Shown: positions 28,642 to 37,776, counted from the first letter of the stretch. The stretch: DNA of 64,000 nucleotides from Lachnospira pectinoschiza (GCF_020564355.1 NZ_JAJCRR010000002.1:372001-436000), one strand, 5' to 3'. Notes: generated from the sequence alone by a model not told the origin. A program made the numbers and translations.

Positions 28642-29247
28642 ATGAACAGCGGATATTTTTATGCGATGCTTTCCAGAATGAAATATATTAACCGCTGGGG
28701 GCTGATGCGCAATACGAAAAATGAGAATTTAAGCGAGCACAGTCTGGAAACGGCATTTATTGCACATGCATTGGGCATTATTAATAATGAAGTGTTTCAT
28801 GGCAGTGTGAATGCCGAACATCTGGCAGTGCTTGCAATGTATCATGATGCAACGGAGATTATCACGGGTGATATGCCGACACCGGTCAAGTATTACAGTG
28901 AGCAGATCCGCAGGGCATACGGCGAAGTCGAAGATATTGCGGGGCGCGAGCTTTTGACCGCCATACCGGAAGAACTTAGAAGCCGTTATGAAGAACCGCT
29001 TTTGGAGTCCTCATGGAATGAGGAAGATTACCGCTTTGTCAAAGCAGCGGATAAATTATCTGCATGGTTAAAATGTATTGAGGAACGGAAAATGGGCAAT
29101 ACCGATTTTTACGATGCAGAGTGTACAATTCAAAACGAATTGGTAAAAATGCAGCTTCCCGAAGCAGATTATTTCTGCGAACATTTTATTCCGGCATATA
29201 CAGAAACGATTGACCGGTCGGGAAATGCAGCAACGAATGGAGAATAA
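28642..29247 (+). CDS. YfbR-like HD-domain 5'-deoxynucleotidase
   Basis: 201 residues of the HD superfamily: LMRNTKNENLSEHSLE supplies the first His, MYHDATEIITGDMPTPVKYY the HD pair and specificity segment, and FVKAADKLSAWLKC the last Asp. This order is that of E. coli YfbR, a dNMP 5'-nucleotidase. The ATG at 28642 follows GGAGTATC; ATGs at 28576 and 28630 are alternatives. Two bases separate it from topB (GTG start), so the genes are translationally close. Confidence 0.88.
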   Translation: MNSGYFYAMLSRMKYINRWGLMRNTKNENLSEHSLETAFIAHALGIINNEVFHGSVNAEHLAVLAMYHDATEIITGDMPTPVKYYSEQIRRAYGEVEDIAGRELLTAIPEELRSRYEEPLLESSWNEEDYRFVKAADKLSAWLKCIEERKMGNTDFYDAECTIQNELVKMQLPEADYFCEHFIPAYTETIDRSGNAATNGE

Positions 29248-29249
29248 AT

Positions 29250-31220
29250 GTGGGAAAATCAGTATTTATAGCGGAAAAGCCGAGCGTTGCGCAGGAGTTT
29301 GCCAAAGCCCTGCATGCGGACTTTAAAAGAAGGGACGGCTTTTTGGAATCAGAACAGTATATTGTGACATGGTGTGTCGGACATCTTGTGACAATGAGCT
29401 ATCCTGATAAGTATGATGAACGTTTAAAACGCTGGAGTTTTGACACACTGCCGTTTTTGCCGAAGGAATTCAAATATGAAGTCATTCCTGCGGTGGAAAA
29501 GCAGTTTCAGATTGTAAAGGGTCTGCTGACCCGTGAAGACGTCAAGACGATATATGTATGCACCGACTCAGGACGGGAAGGAGAGTACATATATCGTCTT
29601 GTTGAACGTATGGCAGGCGTTAAGGATAAAGAGGAAAAACGTGTCTGGATTGATTCCCAGACAGAAGAAGAAATTTTAAAAGGAATCGAAACGGCAAAAG
29701 ATCTGTCAGAATATGATAATCTCTGTGAAGCCGCTTATCTGCGGGCAAAGGAAGATTATCTCATGGGCATTAATTTTTCAAGGGTACTGACGTTAAAATA
29801 CGGCAGAAACATTTCCAATTATTTAAAAATGGACCGTGCCGTTGTATCGGTCGGCCGTGTAATGACCTGCGTGCTGGGCATGGTAGTGCGCCGTGAACGG
29901 GAAATCCGCGCATTTGTAAAGACACCGTTTTTTAAAGTTATCGGTAAAACGGCGAATTTTGATGCTGAATGGCGCGTCTGTGAGCAGAGTAAATATTACA
30001 ACACGCCGTATTTATATAAGGATAACGGATTTGTTGATAAAGAGAAAGCACAGGAGCTTGTTACATTTTTGTCAGACCCGCTTCCGGCACAGGCAGTCAT
30101 TGAAAAAATAGAGCGGAAAAAAGAAACAAAAAATCCGCCGCTGTTATTTAACCTCGCTGAAATTCAGAATGAATGTGCAAAGCAGTTTAAAATCAGTCCG
30201 GATGAAACGTTAAATATTATTCAGGAACTGTATGAAAAAAAACTGGTAACGTATCCGAGAACCGATGCCAGAGTGCTTTCAACGGCAGTCTGTAAAGAGA
30301 TTCATAAAAATATCGGCGGCTTGAAAAATTATCAGCCTGCCGCGGAATTTGCGGGAGAAATTTTAGAAAAACAGCTTCATAAAAATATTGCAAAAACGCG
30401 GTACTGCGATGATAAGAAAATTACCGACCACTATGCAATTATCCCGACCGGGCAGGGACTTTCTAATTTAAACCGTTTGTCACAGACCGCAGTACGGACA
30501 TATGAGCTGATTGTCCGACGTTTTTTAAGTATATTTTATCCTGCAGCACAGTACAGTAGAGTAAGCATTACTTCCAAATGCAAGGCGGAAGCATTTTATG
30601 CAACCTTTAAGGTGCTGACAGATGAGGGCTATTTAAAGATTGTTAAGAACTCATTTTCCAAGCCATCCAAAGAGGATGAAGATGGAAAATGTACCCGGGA
30701 AGTCTTAGAGGCATTGAAAAAATATAAAAAAGGCGATATGATAGATTTTAATGGTTTTGAAATCAAAGAGGGTGAAACCTCGCCGCCGAAAAGATATAAT
30801 TCCGGTTCGATGATTCTTGCAATGGAAAATGCAGGACAGCTGATTGAGGACGAAGAACTGCGTGCGCAGATTAAGGGAAGCGGTATCGGAACCAGTGCTA
30901 CAAGAGCAGAAATTTTAAAAAAATTAAATACCATAAAATATATTTCTACAAATAAAAAGACACAGGTTATTACACCAACATTACTTGGTGAAATTATTTA
31001 CGATGTGGTGGAATGTTCCATGAAGCAGCTTTTAAATCCGGAGCTGACGGCAAGCTGGGAAAAGGGATTGACCTATGTCGCAGAGGGCAGTATCACCTCA
31101 CAGGAATATATGGATAAACTCGAAGGCTTTGTAGGAAGAAGAACACAGGCAGTAATGGGACTCAACAATCAAAGACAGCTGATTATGATGTTTGATGAGT
31201 CTGCGAAAAATTATAAGTAA
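29250..31220 (+). CDS. topB: DNA topoisomerase III-type type IA topoisomerase
   Basis: 656 residues. TOPRIM domain at the N-terminus (SVFIAEKPSVAQEFAKAL, CTDSGREGEYIYRL), then the topoisomerase IA body with active-site Tyr in VTYPRTDARVL and the HYAIIPTG segment. It cuts one strand and passes another, resolving recombination or replication intermediates. No C-terminal zinc fingers are present, as expected for Topo III. Start is a GTG at 29250, 8-10 bases after GGAG; TAA of the upstream gene ends two bases earlier. TopB copies also occur on mobile elements, but no conjugation gene is near, and gene order suggests a housekeeping copy. Confidence 0.93.
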   Translation: MGKSVFIAEKPSVAQEFAKALHADFKRRDGFLESEQYIVTWCVGHLVTMSYPDKYDERLKRWSFDTLPFLPKEFKYEVIPAVEKQFQIVKGLLTREDVKTIYVCTDSGREGEYIYRLVERMAGVKDKEEKRVWIDSQTEEEILKGIETAKDLSEYDNLCEAAYLRAKEDYLMGINFSRVLTLKYGRNISNYLKMDRAVVSVGRVMTCVLGMVVRREREIRAFVKTPFFKVIGKTANFDAEWRVCEQSKYYNTPYLYKDNGFVDKEKAQELVTFLSDPLPAQAVIEKIERKKETKNPPLLFNLAEIQNECAKQFKISPDETLNIIQELYEKKLVTYPRTDARVLSTAVCKEIHKNIGGLKNYQPAAEFAGEILEKQLHKNIAKTRYCDDKKITDHYAIIPTGQGLSNLNRLSQTAVRTYELIVRRFLSIFYPAAQYSRVSITSKCKAEAFYATFKVLTDEGYLKIVKNSFSKPSKEDEDGKCTREVLEALKKYKKGDMIDFNGFEIKEGETSPPKRYNSGSMILAMENAGQLIEDEELRAQIKGSGIGTSATRAEILKKLNTIKYISTNKKTQVITPTLLGEIIYDVVECSMKQLLNPELTASWEKGLTYVAEGSITSQEYMDKLEGFVGRRTQAVMGLNNQRQLIMMFDESAKNYK

Positions 31221-31238
31221 CAGAAAGGACTGGAAACA

Positions 31239-33059
31239 ATGTGTGGAATTGTTGGCTATGTAGGTGACAGGGACTGCGCGGATGTATTAGTGGATGCGCT
31301 GTCAAAACTGGAATACAGAGGATATGATTCGGCAGGAATTGCTGTCGTTGAAAAAGGAGTTATTAAGGTTGAAAAATGCAAGGGACGTCTTGCTAATTTA
31401 GTTGATAAAATGGCAGTAGACGGGAAACCGCAGGGGCATTGCGGTATCGGACATACCCGCTGGGCAACCCACGGAGAACCGTCTGATATTAATTCCCATC
31501 CGCACGGCAATAAGCGTGTTTCAATTGTACATAACGGTATTATTGAAAATTACAAGCAGATTAAGGACTTCCTGATTGAAGAAGGCTACAGCTTTGTGAG
31601 TGAAACGGATACGGAAACCGTAGCAAAGCTGTTAGATTACTATTATGTTGATGACCCGGTTGACACCATTATTAAGGTGCTTTCCGAAATTAAAGGCTCT
31701 TATGCACTCGGCATTATGTTCCGTGATTATCCGGATACTGTATTTGCTGTCCGCAAAGAGTGTCCGTTAATTGTCGGTGTCGGTGAAAATGAGAATTTTC
31801 TCGCATCTGATGTACCTGCGATTATTAAGTACACCAGGGACTATTATCTTTTAGAGGCAAATGAAATTGCCGTGGTAAAAAAAGACAGTGTCCAGATTTA
31901 TGATATGCACAAAGAACCGGTGCATAAAGAAATTAATACAGCAGACTGGGATGTCGATGCGGCTGAAAAGGGCGGATATGAACATTTTATGCTCAAGGAA
32001 ATCCATGAACAGCCGGCGGCAGTCAGAGATACGGTCAGCCCCCGTATTATAAACGGTATGCCGGACTTGTCACAGGACGGCGTTGATATGCAGAAGTTAA
32101 AGGATTACCGTCAGATTTTCATTGTTGCCTGTGGTACGGCGATGCATGCAGGTATGGTGGGCAAGTACGTGATTGAAAAGCTTGCAAGAAAACCGGTGAT
32201 AGTTGATATTGCATCGGAATTCCGCTACCGTGATCCGATTATCACAAAGGACGATCTGATGATTGTGATTTCACAGTCCGGTGAAACGGCAGATACCATG
32301 GCAGTACTGCGTCTTGCAAAAGAAGTCGGTGCGGCAACACTGGCAGTTGTCAATGTGGTCGGTTCTTCAATTGCAAGAGAAGCCGATATGGTCATCTATA
32401 CCCATGCCGGTCCTGAAATTTCCGTGGCTTCAACCAAAGCCTATATGGTACAGATTTCGGTGATGTATCTGCTGGCATTTGAACTGGCATATGCAAACGG
32501 TACAATTGACAAGGAAAGGTGCATGGAACTGACGGCACAGCTTGGTCAGATGCCGGATATTATCAGAGAAACGCTGGAATTAAAGGATACCTGTTCCTTT
32601 GTGGCTTCAAAGCTTGTCAATGCAGAAAGTCTGTTATATATCGGACGGGGACTGGACTATGCACTGAGTATGGAAGGCTCTTTAAAATTAAAAGAGATTT
32701 CTTATATTCATTCTGAGTCCTATGCAGCAGGTGAATTAAAGCACGGGACAATTTCACTGATTACGGAGGGAATGCCGGTCATTGCCGTGGCAACGCAGAA
32801 AAAGCTGATTGAAAAAACGGTAAGTAATATCCGTGAAGTCAAAGCCCGTGGTGCGATGGTTATCTTGATTTGCGACAACAGTATTGAAGTGGGAGAAGGT
32901 GTGGCAGACTACATTATCCGTCTTCCGCAGACCGACGAACAGCTTATGCCGATGGCAGCGGCAGCTCCGTTACAGCTGATTGCTTATTATACCTCTGTTT
33001 TAAAGGGCAATGATGTAGATAAGCCGAGAAACCTTGCAAAATCGGTTACGGTAGAATAA
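31239..33059 (+). CDS. glmS: Glutamine-fructose-6-phosphate aminotransferase (isomerising)
   Basis: 606 residues, full length. It makes glucosamine-6-phosphate, the first step of peptidoglycan amino sugar synthesis. The N-terminal Cys2 nucleophile (MCGIVGYVG), the glutamine-amidotransferase motifs HTRWATHGEPS and HNGIIENY, and two SIS domains (ACGTAMHAG, SQSGETADT, GRGLDYALS, KLKEISY) are all present. The RBS is AGAAAGGACT. The 18-base gap to topB is too short for a glmS ribozyme, so the metabolite feedback common in Firmicutes is absent at this site. Confidence 0.97.
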   Translation: MCGIVGYVGDRDCADVLVDALSKLEYRGYDSAGIAVVEKGVIKVEKCKGRLANLVDKMAVDGKPQGHCGIGHTRWATHGEPSDINSHPHGNKRVSIVHNGIIENYKQIKDFLIEEGYSFVSETDTETVAKLLDYYYVDDPVDTIIKVLSEIKGSYALGIMFRDYPDTVFAVRKECPLIVGVGENENFLASDVPAIIKYTRDYYLLEANEIAVVKKDSVQIYDMHKEPVHKEINTADWDVDAAEKGGYEHFMLKEIHEQPAAVRDTVSPRIINGMPDLSQDGVDMQKLKDYRQIFIVACGTAMHAGMVGKYVIEKLARKPVIVDIASEFRYRDPIITKDDLMIVISQSGETADTMAVLRLAKEVGAATLAVVNVVGSSIAREADMVIYTHAGPEISVASTKAYMVQISVMYLLAFELAYANGTIDKERCMELTAQLGQMPDIIRETLELKDTCSFVASKLVNAESLLYIGRGLDYALSMEGSLKLKEISYIHSESYAAGELKHGTISLITEGMPVIAVATQKKLIEKTVSNIREVKARGAMVILICDNSIEVGEGVADYIIRLPQTDEQLMPMAAAAPLQLIAYYTSVLKGNDVDKPRNLAKSVTVE

Positions 33060-33080
33060 AAAGGAAAGGCGGAAAATTTC

Positions 33081-33752
33081 ATGAACGAACAGATTACAAT
33101 TTCTGCACTTTATGACTTAAACGAAACAATCGCCGCAGACATTTTTAAGGATTGTACTTATCCGTGGGAAGTGCTTGCAAAAATTGGTGATTTTATCAAA
33201 GAACTGGGAAAGACCCTGCCGGAGGATGAATACGAACAGCGGGCAGAAGATGTCTGGGTTGCAAAGAGTGCAACTGTTTATCCGACAGCGTATATTAACG
33301 GTCCGTGTATTATCGGCAAAGAGGCGGAGGTACGTCACTGCGCATTTATCCGCGGCAAGGCAATTGTCGGAGAGGGCGCTGTTGTCGGCAATTCGACAGA
33401 ATTAAAAAATGTGATTTTATTTAATAAAGTACAGGTGCCGCATTATAACTATGTGGGCGATTCCATTTTGGGATATAAGGCACACATGGGCGCCGGTTCG
33501 ATTACATCCAATGTCAAGTCCGATAAAAAGCTGATTACAATAAAGGCGCCGGATATGCCAATCGATACCGGAATCAAAAAAATCGGTGCATTTTTAGGAG
33601 ATGGTGTAGAAGTCGGCTGTGGAAGCGTATTAAATCCGGGTACGATTGTTGGCAAAAACAGCAACATTTACCCGCTTTCGAGTGTGCGTGGCTTTGTACC
33701 GGCGGGAAGCATTTATAAGAATAAGACGGAAATCGTCGAAAAAAATCAATAA
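33081..33752 (+). CDS. Left-handed beta-helix acyl/nucleotidyltransferase-like protein
   Basis: 223 residues. A short helical N-terminus (TISALYDLNETI, YPWEVLAKIGDFIKEL) precedes hexapeptide repeats (GPCIIGKEAEVRH, GKAIVGEGAVVGNSTEL, GVEVGCGSVLNPGTIVG). This resembles the C-terminal half of GlmU-type UDP-GlcNAc pyrophosphorylases without the nucleotidyltransferase domain. Its position 21 bases after glmS supports an amino sugar role, but the reaction is not known. RBS GGAAAGGCGG. Confidence 0.85.
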   Translation: MNEQITISALYDLNETIAADIFKDCTYPWEVLAKIGDFIKELGKTLPEDEYEQRAEDVWVAKSATVYPTAYINGPCIIGKEAEVRHCAFIRGKAIVGEGAVVGNSTELKNVILFNKVQVPHYNYVGDSILGYKAHMGAGSITSNVKSDKKLITIKAPDMPIDTGIKKIGAFLGDGVEVGCGSVLNPGTIVGKNSNIYPLSSVRGFVPAGSIYKNKTEIVEKNQ

Positions 33753-33849
33753 AGCACATTGACTAATTACAGAGATTGTGAGAAAATAAGCAAAGTACGA
33801 ATAAAGTAAGTACTGTATATTTGCTTTAAGTTACGAAAGGAGTATGAAA

Positions 33850-34554
33850 ATGATTTATACACAAGAAGTAGAAAATATGTGTCCAGTAGCACAGGGCGTT
33901 CATCATGGCGCAGCCCCGGTTCCTACAGAAGGAAAATGGGTACAGAACAAGGAAGTTAAGGATATTTCAGGCTTTACACACGGTGTAGGCTGGTGTGCAC
34001 CACAGCAGGGTGCATGTAAGCTCACTCTGAATGTAAAGGAAGGTATCATTCAGGAAGCACTCGTTGAAACAATCGGATGTTCAGGTATGACACATTCAGC
34101 AGCGATGGCAGCTGAAATTCTTCCGGGCCTCACAGTAATGGAAGCTTTAAATACTGACCTTGTATGTGATGCAATTAACACAGCAATGAGAGAACTTTTC
34201 TTACAGATCGTATACGGAAGAACTCAGAGTGCATTCTCTGAAGACGGTCTTGCAGTTGGTGCAGGTCTTGAAGATTTAGGTAAGGGACTTCGTTCTCAGG
34301 TTGGTACAATGTACGGTACATTAAAGAAGGGACCTCGTTATCTTGAGATGGCAGAAGGTTATGTAACAGGTATCGCTCTTGACAAGGATAACCAGATTAT
34401 TGGTTACAAGTTCGTAAGTCTTGGAAAGATGACAGATTTCATCAAGAAGGGTGATGATCCGAACACAGCTTATGAAAAAGCAAGTGGACAGTACGGCAGA
34501 GTTGCTGACGCTGTAAAGATTATTGACCCAAGAACAGACGAAGAAGTAAAGTAA
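33850..34554 (+). CDS. NifU-like iron-sulfur scaffold-type protein paired with GGGtGRT protein
   Basis: 234 residues. The segment VGWCAPQQGACKLTLNV, followed by VETIGCSGMTHSAAMAAEI, resembles NifU/IscU-type scaffold domains with conserved Cys. A third Cys is in LVCDAIN. The ATG at 33850 is 8 bases after AAAGGAG; the ATG at 33844 is too close. The codon choice is strongly biased (AAG, GGT, GTA-rich) and differs from neighbours, suggesting very high expression. The next gene follows after 15 bases and encodes the GGGtGRT protein; the two are known to occur together. The biochemical role is not established. Confidence 0.85.
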   Translation: MIYTQEVENMCPVAQGVHHGAAPVPTEGKWVQNKEVKDISGFTHGVGWCAPQQGACKLTLNVKEGIIQEALVETIGCSGMTHSAAMAAEILPGLTVMEALNTDLVCDAINTAMRELFLQIVYGRTQSAFSEDGLAVGAGLEDLGKGLRSQVGTMYGTLKKGPRYLEMAEGYVTGIALDKDNQIIGYKFVSLGKMTDFIKKGDDPNTAYEKASGQYGRVADAVKIIDPRTDEEVK

Positions 34555-34569
34555 GGAGGAGATACGACA

Positions 34570-35580
34570 ATGGCTTTATTTGAATCATATGAAAGAAGAA
34601 TAGATAAGATTAACTCCGTATTGAACAGCTATGGCATTTCTTCTATTGAAGAAGCAGAAAAGATTACTAAGGATGCAGGCTTAGATGTATACAATATGGT
34701 AAAGGGCATTCAGCCGATTTGTTTTGAAAATGCATGCTGGGCATACACAGTAGGTGCAGCAATCGCAATCAAGAAGGGTGCAAGAAAGGCTTCTGAAGCA
34801 GCTGCTGCTTTAGGTGAAGGTCTTCAGGCATTCTGTATTCCGGGTTCTGTAGCTGACCAGCGTAAGGTTGGTTTAGGACATGGTAACTTAGGTAAGATGC
34901 TTCTTGAAGAAGATACAGAATGTTTCGCATTCTTAGCAGGTCATGAATCATTTGCCGCTGCCGAAGGTGCTATCGGTATCGCAGAAAAGGCAAACAAGGT
35001 TCGTAAAAAGCCTTTAAGAGTTATCTTAAACGGTCTTGGTAAGGACGCTGCAAAGATTATCTCAAGAATCAACGGATTTACATTTGTTGAAACAGAAATG
35101 GATTACAAGACAGGCGAAGTTAAGGAAATTTCCAGAACAGCTTACTCTGACGGACTCCGTTCTAAGGTAAACTGCTACGGTGCAAACGATGTAACAGAAG
35201 GTGTTGCAATCATGTGGAAGGAAAATGTTGATATCTCTATCACAGGTAACTCAACAAACCCTACAAGATTCCAGCATCCGGTTGCAGGTACATATAAGAA
35301 GGAAAGATTAGAAGCCGGCAAGAAGTATTTCTCAGTTGCTTCAGGCGGTGGTACAGGACGTACACTTCACCCGGATAACATGGCAGCCGGTCCTGCTTCT
35401 TACGGTATGACAGATACTATGGGACGTATGCACTCAGATGCACAGTTCGCTGGTTCTTCATCAGTTCCTGCTCACGTAGAAATGATGGGTCTTATCGGTA
35501 TGGGTAATAACCCAATGGTTGGTGCTACAGTTGCAGTTGCAGTTGCTATCCAGGAAGCTGCTGACAACGGTAAGTTCTAA
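34570..35580 (+). CDS. GGGtGRT protein
   Basis: 336 residues. The name motif is seen as SGGGTGRTLHPDN, followed by GMTDTMGRMHSDAQFAGSSS. The N-terminal half contains EGLQAFCIPGSVADQRKVG and a Gly-rich AAEGAIGIAEKA segment. This is a conserved protein of anaerobic Firmicutes and other anaerobes with no established function, consistently next to an iron-sulfur scaffold-like gene. RBS AAGGAGGAG; codon use as strongly biased as in its partner, so the pair is probably abundant in the cell. A strong terminator follows. Confidence 0.88.
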   Translation: MALFESYERRIDKINSVLNSYGISSIEEAEKITKDAGLDVYNMVKGIQPICFENACWAYTVGAAIAIKKGARKASEAAAALGEGLQAFCIPGSVADQRKVGLGHGNLGKMLLEEDTECFAFLAGHESFAAAEGAIGIAEKANKVRKKPLRVILNGLGKDAAKIISRINGFTFVETEMDYKTGEVKEISRTAYSDGLRSKVNCYGANDVTEGVAIMWKENVDISITGNSTNPTRFQHPVAGTYKKERLEAGKKYFSVASGGGTGRTLHPDNMAAGPASYGMTDTMGRMHSDAQFAGSSSVPAHVEMMGLIGMGNNPMVGATVAVAVAIQEAADNGKF

Positions 35581-35635
35581 TTAAAAATAATTTGTCAGGA
35601 ATTAAAATCTAATAAAACCGCTTAACGTGGAGTTT

Positions 35636-35686
35636 ACAGGGTAAATCAGATTCGATGTAATTCGGTTTGATTTATCCTGTTTTTTA
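35636..35686 (+). terminator. Intrinsic terminator after the GGGtGRT gene
   Basis: 13-bp stem ACAGGGTAAATCA / TGATTTATCCTGT (one G-T pair), loop of 19, T6 tail. Confidence 0.9.
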
Positions 35687-35726
35687 CTTTATAGGAAATT
35701 AAATAGGATAATTACATCAGCATAAA

Positions 35727-36083
35727 ATGATGAACAGATGGTATTTGGACAGCTCGACATTGATGAGAGTGCAATCTGGAGCCTTTTGCTGGCAAGGAGA
35801 TATTGAAGCGGTAAATTATTATATGAATAAAGTTGCATCAGAAATATTCAGCTTTTTTGATGTTTGGGGGAAAACAGGTGAAAGTGAGCCGGAAAGATTT
35901 TATCACGGTTTCGTTCTGGGACTTATGGCTGAGCAGTCAGAAAGCTATGAAATCCGTTCCAACCGGGAAAGCGGGTTTGGAAGATATGATGCAGAGCTTA
36001 TTGCAAGGGGCATTTCAAAGGAAAGAATAAAACATTATGGATTTGCGTTTGAAGGAAAAAATGTACTTATTGCACAAGCATAG
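35727..36083 (+). pseudogene. Remnant of an AAA-ATPase/PD-(D/E)XK nuclease-like protein
   Basis: 118 codons. FYHGFVLGLMA and SYEIRSNRESGFGRYD are hallmark segments of the PD-(D/E)XK nuclease domain (PDDEXK_9) at the C-terminus of ATPase proteins common in Clostridia and Bacteroidetes. Right after GRYD the frame jumps to DAELIARGISKERIKHYGFA, which matches the extreme C-terminus of the family; the catalytic core between them is missing. The ATPase half is missing too. The frame is open, but the product would be nonfunctional as a nuclease. It has no good RBS. Deletion remnant, by inference from family knowledge. Confidence 0.75.
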
Positions 36084-36131
36084 AATATCAGTTGCAGTAC
36101 AAAAATACTCTGGACAGAATAGGAGAAAGAA

Positions 36132-36803
36132 ATGAATTTTTTTGTAACAAAAATCGTTGAAGATTCGGATGTGACGTATAACCTGACCGTGGCGGGATAT
36201 GTGGCACTGGCGGCAGTGATGCTGGTCGTATTTGCGGCAGGCTGTATGTTTCGGGACGAAAATAAAAAAATGGATGCAAAGCAGATTGCATTCTGCGCCA
36301 TGGCAATGGCACTTGCAGTTGTTACGTCCATGTTTAAAATTATTGATATGCCAATGGGTGGTTCGGTGACATTGTTTAGTATGCTGTTTATCGTGCTGAC
36401 AGGCTATTGGTTCGGTGTCAGAACCGGTATTACAACGGCAGTGGCATACGGCATTTTGCAGTTACTGATTAATCCGTACATTATCAGTATCTGGCAGATG
36501 TTAATGGACTATGTTTTTGCATTTGGCGCATTAGGACTTGCCGGATTATTTTCCAATAAGAAAAAGGGTCTGATAAAGGGATATATTGCCGGTATTTTAG
36601 GACGGTACTTTTTCTCATTTTTATCCGGATGGATATTCTTTGCCGTGTATACACCGGATTTTTTTAATAGTGCCATTTTATATTCGCTGGCATACAACGG
36701 TGCTTATATCGGGCTGGAAGCAGCAATTACATTAATTGTGCTGGCACTTCCGCCGGTCAATGAGGCAATGCAGGCAGTAAAAAAGCTGGTTTGTGAGGCG
36801 TAA
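36132..36803 (+). CDS. ECF transporter S component, ThiT-like (thiamine)
   Basis: 223 residues with about six membrane helices. An extra N-terminal helix (VAGYVALAAVMLVVFAAG) precedes a ThiT-like core: MFKIIDMPMGGSVTLFSML, GYWFGVRTGITTAVAYGILQ and QMLMDYVFAFGALGLAGLF, resembling the conserved ThiT segments that bind thiamine. It would work with a shared energising module (EcfA, EcfA', EcfT) encoded elsewhere. RBS AGGAGAAAG. No TPP riboswitch is seen upstream. Confidence 0.82.
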   Translation: MNFFVTKIVEDSDVTYNLTVAGYVALAAVMLVVFAAGCMFRDENKKMDAKQIAFCAMAMALAVVTSMFKIIDMPMGGSVTLFSMLFIVLTGYWFGVRTGITTAVAYGILQLLINPYIISIWQMLMDYVFAFGALGLAGLFSNKKKGLIKGYIAGILGRYFFSFLSGWIFFAVYTPDFFNSAILYSLAYNGAYIGLEAAITLIVLALPPVNEAMQAVKKLVCEA

Positions 36804-36863
36804 AACCAGTAATTACATAATATATTTGTTCCAAACCAATAATGCAAAATAAAAAAAATTGCC

Positions 36864-36894
36864 TTGACTCTACAATCGTTATAGAGTTTATACT
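36864..36894 (+). promoter_or_regulatory. MerR-type promoter with 19-bp spacer and dyad operator
   Basis: TTGACT (36864-36869), 19-bp spacer, TATACT (36889-36894). The spacer and -35 edge contain an inverted repeat ACTCTA (36867-36872) / TAGAGT (36882-36887). An over-long spacer holding a dyad is the signature of promoters activated by MerR-family regulators, often for drug exporters. It stands before a decayed MATE gene. Confidence 0.75.
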
Positions 36895-36959
36895 GTGTAA
36901 GCAATAAATGTAAAATACAAAAAGTGCAAAAATGATATGGAAATGAGGAAACATAGGAT

Positions 36960-37114
36960 ATGGAACAGGATTTAACAACGGGCAGGTATTAAAAATTGGG
37001 ATTCCGGTGGCACTGCAGGACGGTTTTATACAGGTTGCATTTATGATTATTACGGTGATTGCCAATTCCAGAGGTGTATCCGATGCTGCGGCACCGGCGG
37101 GGTCGCTGATATAA
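36960..37114 (+). pseudogene. MATE-family efflux transporter remnant
   Basis: A start (MEQDLTTGRY then stop) is followed in the +1 frame by GQVLKIGIPVALQDGFIQVA and VITVIANSRGVSDAAA, which resembles the internal LKIGxPxALQD helix of MATE transporters. The rest of the about 450-residue protein is absent, so this is a frameshifted internal-deletion remnant. It lies 65 bases downstream of a MerR-type promoter. Between 37115 and 37224 another short open frame (DKAEMSIYEKTNVRYSIM, 37149-37206) looks like the C-terminus of an unidentified protein. Confidence 0.7.
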
Positions 37115-37224
37115 AACTGACCATAAAGCCGCGACTATCTGGCTATAAAAGATAAAGCTGAAATGAGTATTTACGAAAAGACCAATGTCCGTTATTCTAT
37201 TATGTAAATGAATTACGGGAAGGA

Positions 37225-37776
37225 ATGGACAATAATATGAGTAGTAGTACAAATGCAGTAAAAAGAGAAAGTATCCATCTGAGTATGACGGATTTTTGTA
37301 TGACGGCGGTGTGTATGGCACTGACCTGTATCGCAACCATGCTGATTCAGATACCGATTCCACTGGGATATGCACATCTTGGCGACAGTGTGATTTTAAT
37401 AACCGCTTATTTATTCGGACCGGTGGTTGGAGCACTTGCAGGCGGTATCGGCTCGGCAATGGCAGATATTCTGACAGGATATCCGGTGTGGGCAGTACCG
37501 ACACTTCTGATAAAGACAATAATGCCGCTCATTGCCTGCTATATTTTTCAGAATAAGGTTTCAAGAAAGCCGGTTATATCGGTACGCGTTCTTGTGGGAG
37601 CAGTTGTGACATTGCTGTTTATGACAGCAGGATATGTATTTTTCGGCGGAATCCTGTACGGAAGCTGGGCATTAGGACTGGCATCAGCACCGGGACTGCT
37701 GTTAAAATCCGTTGTCAACCTTATTGTATTTATAGTTGTAGGCACAGGCTTATCAAAAGTTGTAAAAAACAGATAA
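37225..37776 (+). CDS. ECF transporter S component
   Basis: 183 residues, about six membrane helices, with the ECF S-component patterns MTAVCMALTCIATMLIQIPI, LGDSVILITAYLFGPVVGAL and GGIGSAMADILTGYPVWA. The sequence belongs to the HmpT/PanT-like group of S components; the vitamin or precursor cannot be named. Start at 37225 follows GGGAAGG closely; the ATG at 37237 is an alternative. A long hairpin follows. No ECF energising genes are in the window. Confidence 0.8.
   Translation: MDNNMSSSTNAVKRESIHLSMTDFCMTAVCMALTCIATMLIQIPIPLGYAHLGDSVILITAYLFGPVVGALAGGIGSAMADILTGYPVWAVPTLLIKTIMPLIACYIFQNKVSRKPVISVRVLVGAVVTLLFMTAGYVFFGGILYGSWALGLASAPGLLLKSVVNLIVFIVVGTGLSKVVKNR

Noticed and set aside
29250..31220. 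topB as sign of an integrative conjugative element
   Set aside because: No relaxase, VirB4/VirD4-type or integrase gene nearby; flanked by metabolic genes in the same operon direction.
31221..31238. glmS ribozyme
   Set aside because: The gap between topB and glmS is 18 bases, too short for the ribozyme.
36084..36131. TPP riboswitch before the ThiT-like gene
   Set aside because: No CTGAGA-type core or room for the aptamer upstream; the preceding bases belong to the PD-(D/E)XK remnant.
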